Of a DNA stretch of 64,000 nucleotides, positions 59,082 to 64,000 are shown in pieces (position 1 is the first letter of the stretch; each line of letters starts with the position of its first letter). The DNA comes from Linum tenue (Eukaryota > Streptophyta > Magnoliopsida > Malpighiales > Linaceae). The DNA lies in the NCBI GenBank assembly GCA_946122785.1, contig CAMGYJ010000008.1, positions 58,696,877-58,760,876 on the forward strand. The letters are read 5' to 3'. Under the pieces are notes generated by a model, which was given only the letters and a program-made list of their open reading frames with translations, searched no databases and had not been told where the DNA came from. Both the position numbers and the translations under genes were made by a program.

Positions 59082-62000
59082 ATGGCGACTCAATCGGCGC
59101 AATCGACTCAAGCGACTCCGGCAAATTTCTCATTCGTCCCTCCCGCCAGATTACTCGATCCAAGCCATCCGTACTTCCTGAATCTCGGCGATAATCCATC
59201 AACGGCTCTGGTCACCGTCCTCTTCAATGGCAACAACTACTACGCATGAGAGAGATTGATGCGTCTCGCACTTCTGGCGAAGAACAAGCTTTCTCTGGTC
59301 GATCATGCAGTTACTCTGCCATCACCTCGCGATTGTCTTCATGGAGCTTGGGAGAGATGCAACATCATGATGGTTGGGTGGATCTACAGATCTTTGGCTC
59401 CAGACATCGCTCATAGCATTCTCTGGTTTGATTATGCGGTCGACGTTTGGAAAGATCTGCACGATTGGTTTAGCGAGGCCAGTCTATTCGGATTTCAGAT
59501 ATCCAGGATGAGGTCTTCTCGTTCAAGCAAGGGACTGTTACAGTGAGCGAATTCTTCACTCGATTTCGTGTTCTTTGGGACGAGCTGGTCACTCGTAGAC
59601 CGTTTCCTACCTATTGCTGTACTCCGAGGTGTTCTTGTGGTGATCTCACCATCGTCCGTACATACCATCAGTCTGATCAGATTATCCGGTTCCTTAAAGG
59701 CCTCAACGACACTTTCTCTCAAATCAGAGGCCAGATCTTGATCATGGAGCCTCTTCCGCCGATTACTCGTGTGTTCTTTTTGGTGATTCAACACAAGCGC
59801 CGGATCAATCCTTTTGGTGCTAACTCTCCTTCCACTCAACTTGCTATGGATGGTCGATCTTCTAGACCGATTCAAGGACAAGGTCGTGGTGCTGGAGCTC
59901 GCCAACGGTCTGTTTGCATTCACTGCGACGGCGTTGGTCATACTGTGGATCAGTTCTTCAAGAAGCACGACTATCCACCGGGGTACAAAGGAAAGAGCAA
60001 GGTTAATGCGACAGTTTCTGAAGAGTCATAGGAGTCTCTGCCTACTGGTGGACCTGGACAATCTAGTGGTTCTATAGTTCTAAATTCCGAGCAATATCTG
60101 ACACTCCTTGCTCAAGCTTCTCATCATACACCACCGGTAGCAAGCTCAGTCTCGTGTCTTATGGTTGCTCAGCCAGGACCTTCTACAAGCAACTCTGCTG
60201 CCTCTGTTCCTCCATCTACTTCTGTGTGGAATCAGACTGCTGAACTGGCGACTCATGCTGCGACATGTAAGTATCTCTTTGCCTCATTATCTCCTAAATC
60301 TTTTGATGTGTCCACACATACTTGGATAATAGATAGTGGTGCTACTGATTATGTAGCATGTTTGTTACCTTGCCCAACGGTTCTCGTATTAGTGTTACAC
60401 ATAAAGGTTCTATGAGGCTGTCTGATACTTTACTTGTGTTGTGCATAATGTCTTTATGATTCCCTCATTCACGTTTAATCTGTTGTCAACTAGTCAGCTA
60501 GCGAAGCAGAATAGATGTGAATTGATTTTTTCTCATTCTTCATGCATAATTAGGATATCCAGTCCCGACAGAGGATTGGTATAGGTAAGCAGATTGTCGG
60601 GCTGTACTACCTCCAAGTCGACTATGGACGCGACTCCTCTTTTTCTATCTCTTCCTATTGCTTTATCTACAGTATTTGACAAAACTGTTAAACAATTTGA
60701 TTTCTGGCACTATCGTCTTGGCCACAGTGCAGTTCCTGGTCTTAGTACTAGTAATAAGTGTCAAAATATCCATTGTTTTGTCTGTCCCGTTTCTAAACAG
60801 CGTCGTTTACCATTTCAGACCTGTAGTTCTTATGCTGCTAATATGTTTGATTTAGTTCATACTGACATATGAGGTCCATATGGTGTTCCTACTTTAGATG
60901 GTCATTGATATTTTCTCACTATACTTGATGATCATTCCGGTAATACTTGATGTTATTTGATGAATGCTAAGTCAGATGCTAGGACTCTTGTTCAATCATT
61001 CTGTGCTTATGTCCAAACTCAGTTCTCTCAGCAGGTTAAGACTATTAGGACTGATAATCAGTCTGAGTTCCACATGCCCTCTTTTTACAATTCCTTAGGA
61101 ATCATTCACCAAACCACTTGTAATGCTACGTCACAGCAAAATGGTCGTGTCGAGCGCAAACAACAACACATTATTGTTGTTGCTAGAGCTCCTCTAATGC
61201 AAGCTTCTCTCCTAGTTAAATTTTGGGGACATGCTGTGTTGCATGTTGTACATCTTATTAACTGGTTACCTACTCCAGTTCTAAGCTATAAATCTCCCTT
61301 TGAATTACTTTTTCGCAAACAACCTGACTATACTCTATTACGTGTATTTTGTAGTCTATGCTATGCCTCCACTTTAGCTCACAATCGTCCTAAATTTGCA
61401 CCTAGGGCAGAGCCATGTGTCTTTCTCGGTTTTCCTTTTGCTACCAAAGGATATAAGCTGTATAGTCTGGTTTCTCATAAGTTTTAGAGTCTAGGGATGT
61501 TTCATTTCATGAACACATATTTCTGTTTTCCACTTATAGCCTGTCTCCTTCTTGTCTAGATCAGGTTCTTCCCTTTATAGACATTCAGCCACTTGATTGT
61601 TCTGTTTCTCATCCTATACCTTCATTAGTCAATCCATCTCCTCCCTCCTCGCTTAATACATCAGCTTGCATTCCGGCCGACATTCCTATTCATTCACAAA
61701 ATTACTTCTCCACCAGCTGTTCAACCTAGCAGTAGTACGCCCCTTAGACGTTTTGATGCTAAAACTAAGTATCCTCTCTCCCAAGTTTTTTCTTATGGCA
61801 GGCTGTCTCCTACTTATCGATGTTTTTCATGGTTGTCACCAATGAACCAGAACCAGCCACCTACATTGAAGCTGCTAAGGATCCAAGGTGGGTTGAGGCT
61901 ATGGATTTAGAGCTCCACGCATTGGCTAATACCAATACCTGGACTCTAACTCCACTGCCTCTAGGTAAGCGTGCCATTGGTAATAAATGGGTGTTTCGCA

Positions 62001-63010
62001 TTAAGTTTAAACCTGATGGTAGCATAGAAAGATACAAAGTTAGGTTAGTTGCCAAGGGTTACACACAAGCCCCGGGTCTGGACTATTTGGAGACATTTTC
62101 CCCAATAGCAAAACTCACTACTGTTCTTGCTTTATCCTCCATTAAAAATTGGCATGTACAACAATTAGATGTAAATAACGCTTTCTTTCATGGTGATTTA
62201 GTTGAAGAGGTCTATATGAAGCCTCCTCCATGCTTACATTTACGTTACAAAAATCTTGTCTGCAAGCTTAATAAATTGTTATATGGTTTAAAACAGGCCA
62301 GCCAACAATGGAACCATAAAATCACTCAATTTCTGATCTCTGCAAGTGATGGTAAACCACTTTCAGACCCTTGAAACTTATCGTAGACTTGTAGGTCGTT
62401 TATTGTATTTATGTCATACTCGTCTTGATATTGTGTATGCGGTTCATCACCTTATTTAATTTATGAGTGCACCTACTTGTGTTCATCTCAAATCTGCTTA
62501 TAGAGTCCTTAGGTATCTTTAGAATAACCCACGACAGGGTCTGTTTTTCCCTGGTGATTCTTCCATTAAGCTTACCGGTTTTTCTGATAGTGATTGGGCA
62601 GACATTCCTGATTCTTGACGTTCTGTAATAGGTTATTGTGTGTTTCTTGATGATTTGGTTATCAGTTGGCGATCAAAGAAACAGTCTACTGTTTCCAAAC
62701 CATCCACTGAAGCCGAATAGCGAGCCATGGCAGGCTTAATATGTGATGTACAATGGTTGCACTATATATTTCAATATTTAGGTGTTTCGTTTACCACTCC
62801 CACTGTTTTATTTTGTGATAACCAATCTACCATTCGTTTAGCTGAAAATCGAGTAGCTCATGAGCGAACACAACATTATTGAGATAGATAGTTACATTAT
62901 CCATGATCGTATCTGAACAGGTTTGATAAAGGTATTGTTTGTCAATAGGGAGAACCAACTAGTTGATATTTTCACCAAGTCTTTGGCTAGTGCTGTGTTT
63001 GCAGGACTTA
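59082..63010 (+). pseudogene. Copia gag-pol, heavily decayed
   Basis: The gag starts at 59,082 (MATQSAQSTQ) with a TGA at 59,247 where copia gag has Trp (NYYA, stop, ERLM), then a frameshift near 59,510. The zinc knuckle is CIHCDGVGHTVDQFFKKH with the last Cys changed to Phe. The integrase region (FWHYRLGH, CFVCPVSKQRRLPF, TIRTDNQSEF, NGRVERKQQHI) has several stops. The reverse transcriptase (61,830-62,340) has LVAKGYTQAPGLDY and QLDVNNAFFHGDL, then jumps to SDGKPLSDP, deleting the YVDD active-site region. RNase H remnants (SDSDWAD, SWRSKKQSTVSK) follow, full of stops. Not functional. Confidence 0.9.
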
Positions 63011-63051
63011 ACTCCAAGCTGAATCGTGTGGACATTCATGCTCCAGCTCGT

Positions 63052-63071
63052 GGGGGGGGGGGGGGGGGGGG
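63052..63071 (+). repeat. Run of 20 G before the 3' LTR
   Basis: Twenty consecutive G where a copia element has its polypurine tract, directly before tgttggagga. It may be an expanded tract; homopolymer length is also prone to sequencing error. Confidence 0.85.
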
Positions 63072-63177
63072 TGTTGGAGGACTCAAGTATAACGAATTAT
63101 TAGTATAGGGACTGATTTGTAATGTTTGTTTATTGTAGTATTGTTTAGTTATTTTACCGATACAGTGTATATATATA
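63072..63177 (+). repeat. 3' LTR of copia element, first part
   Basis: Aligns with 58,782-58,885 until the TA-rich stretch (gatacagtgtatatatata), where the MITE begins. Confidence 0.88.
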
Positions 63178-63469
63178 GGGAGTTCTACTGTACCCATGGT
63201 GAAATCCGGGGTACCGCATACCTTGAGTAAGAAAACGCTATCCAGAACTTGAACTGACTGATCTTTCGGACATGATACTATACTCTAACACTTAAAAATC
63301 AAAATCTAGGTCTTAATTCTCTAAATCTTATACCCCAAGATCAATTTAATTAGAAACAATAAGGGTTAGGGTATAGTATCAAACCCAAAAATCCTGCTAA
63401 TTCGAGGTCTAGATAGCGTACTCAACGTATGCGGTACCCCGGATTTCACCCGGGGTACCGTAGAAGGCA

Positions 63470-63471
<2 letters not shown>
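63178..63471. mobile_element. MITE A (GGTACC type), internally deleted, inverted relative to MITE B
   Basis: Ends gggagttctactgtaccc and, reversed, gctgccttctacggtacc, with ggtgaaatccggggtaccgc inside both ends. Its left half is the reverse complement of the right half of MITE B and vice versa; about 110 bp of centre is missing. Confidence 0.85.

Positions 63472-63553
<82 letters not shown>
63472..63553. repeat. (TA)n microsatellite between MITEs
   Basis: About 40 TA units separating MITEs A and B. Frames through it (repeated Ile-Tyr) are not genes. Confidence 0.97.
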
Positions 63554-63555
<2 letters not shown>

Positions 63556-63958
63556 TGCCTTCTAAGGTACCTTAGGTGAAATCCGGGGTACCGCATACCT
63601 TGAGTATGAAAACGCTATCTAGACCTCGAATTAGCAGGATTTTTGGGCATGATACTATACCCTAACCCTTAATGAGTGAACCCTAGGTCCTAATTATCTA
63701 AATTATAAACTATAAACCCTAAGACGGTGCATTTATTTTTTTGCCTATATTTGGACGAATCATAACCGTCGATTATTATTTCTAATTAAATTGATCTTGG
63801 GGTATAAGATTTAGAGAATTAAGACCTAGATTTTGATCTTTATGTGTTAGAGTATAGTCTCATGTCCGAAAGATCCCTCAATTCATGTTCTAGATAGCGT
63901 TTTCTTACTCAAGGTATGCGGTACCCCGGATTTCACCCTGGGTACCGTAGAACTTCCC
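63554..63958. mobile_element. MITE B (GGTACC type), 405 bp
   Basis: Starts ggtgccttctaaggtacc and ends, reversed, gggaagttctacggtacc. Full-length member of the family, flanked by (TA)n on both sides. No coding capacity. Confidence 0.87.
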
Positions 63959-63974
63959 ATATATATATATATAT

Positions 63975-64000
63975 GGCGAGTTCTACGGTACCCTAGGTGA
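63975..64000. mobile_element. Start of a further MITE of the same type, cut by window end
   Basis: ggcgagttctacggtaccct after another (TA)n has the same end sequence as MITEs A and B. Confidence 0.6.

Larger units (their letters stand above)
58782..63177 (+). mobile_element. Ty1/copia LTR retrotransposon, decayed, 3' LTR interrupted
   Basis: The 5' LTR is 58,782-58,972 (191 bp, tgttagagga ... atatcaaca), followed by a Met-type primer site. Copia-order domains are present: gag, integrase, then reverse transcriptase and RNase H. The 3' LTR starts at 63,072 and is cut after about 105 bp in its TA-rich part by a MITE; the rest presumably lies beyond 64,000. A target duplication cannot be checked. 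Confidence 0.92.

Noticed and set aside
63366..63596. Frame with a long Ile-Tyr repeat
   Set aside because: It is the (TA)n microsatellite translated.

Overview
This window is plant nuclear DNA, almost certainly from a eudicot. The evidence is intron-rich genes with plant-type proteins, LTR retrotransposons with plant primer-binding sites (initiator-Met and Asp types), FAR1-type Mutator-like elements (MULEs), hAT MITEs and long (TA)n and (TC)n microsatellites. I cannot name the species. Most of the window is layered transposable-element (TE) sequence around one small gene island. All exon boundaries and homologies below were read by eye; no alignment or database search was run.

Layout. 1-1,990: a (TC)n tract and a gene for a 70-residue protein of unknown function. 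1,992-9,884: a non-autonomous minus-strand LTR element with target-site duplication (TSD) gcctc. A second, gypsy-type element (2,195-8,083) sits inside its left LTR. 10,130-11,560: a decayed copia pol fragment. 12,142-23,095: two direct copies of an unidentified ~1.8 kb repeat flank MULE copy 1 (decayed transposase, divergent truncated Ulp1-like gene). 23,103-24,039: MITEs seated in (TA)n. 24,157-25,076: a polyA retroposon inserted just upstream of the gene island.

The gene island (25,210-31,213) holds two co-oriented, well-preserved genes: a BSD-domain protein (six exons, 315 aa) and a prolyl-oligopeptidase-family serine peptidase (eleven exons, 796 aa, complete Ser-Asp-His triad). The peptidase model needs one non-standard splice donor (GG) and one GC-AG intron. 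From memory, the same pair of families is adjacent in Arabidopsis (around At1g69020/At1g69030).

31,682-36,692: a fold-back repeat with a nested hAT MITE, a non-autonomous LTR element and a decayed LTR. 36,779-49,440: MITEs, a MULE C-terminal fragment, a broken Transposase_32-like ORF, a 63-bp tandem repeat, MULE copy 2 (open three-exon FAR1-type transposase plus divergent Ulp1-like gene) and a decayed MuDR-type element. The C-terminal end of MULE copy 2 lies about 9 kb away in the opposite orientation, and the two ends of the MuDR-type element are in direct orientation. Both facts suggest one inversion of about 37.89-47.05 kb. 51,742-57,815: a complete young Ty3/gypsy element (682-bp LTRs, about 1.2% diverged, TSD tgcgg) whose gag-pol frame runs into the 3' LTR and carries two nonsense codons. 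58,782-63,177: a decayed Ty1/copia element with a 20-G run before its 3' LTR. That LTR is cut by a MITE, which with a second, inverted MITE and (TA)n forms a large palindrome at the end of the window.
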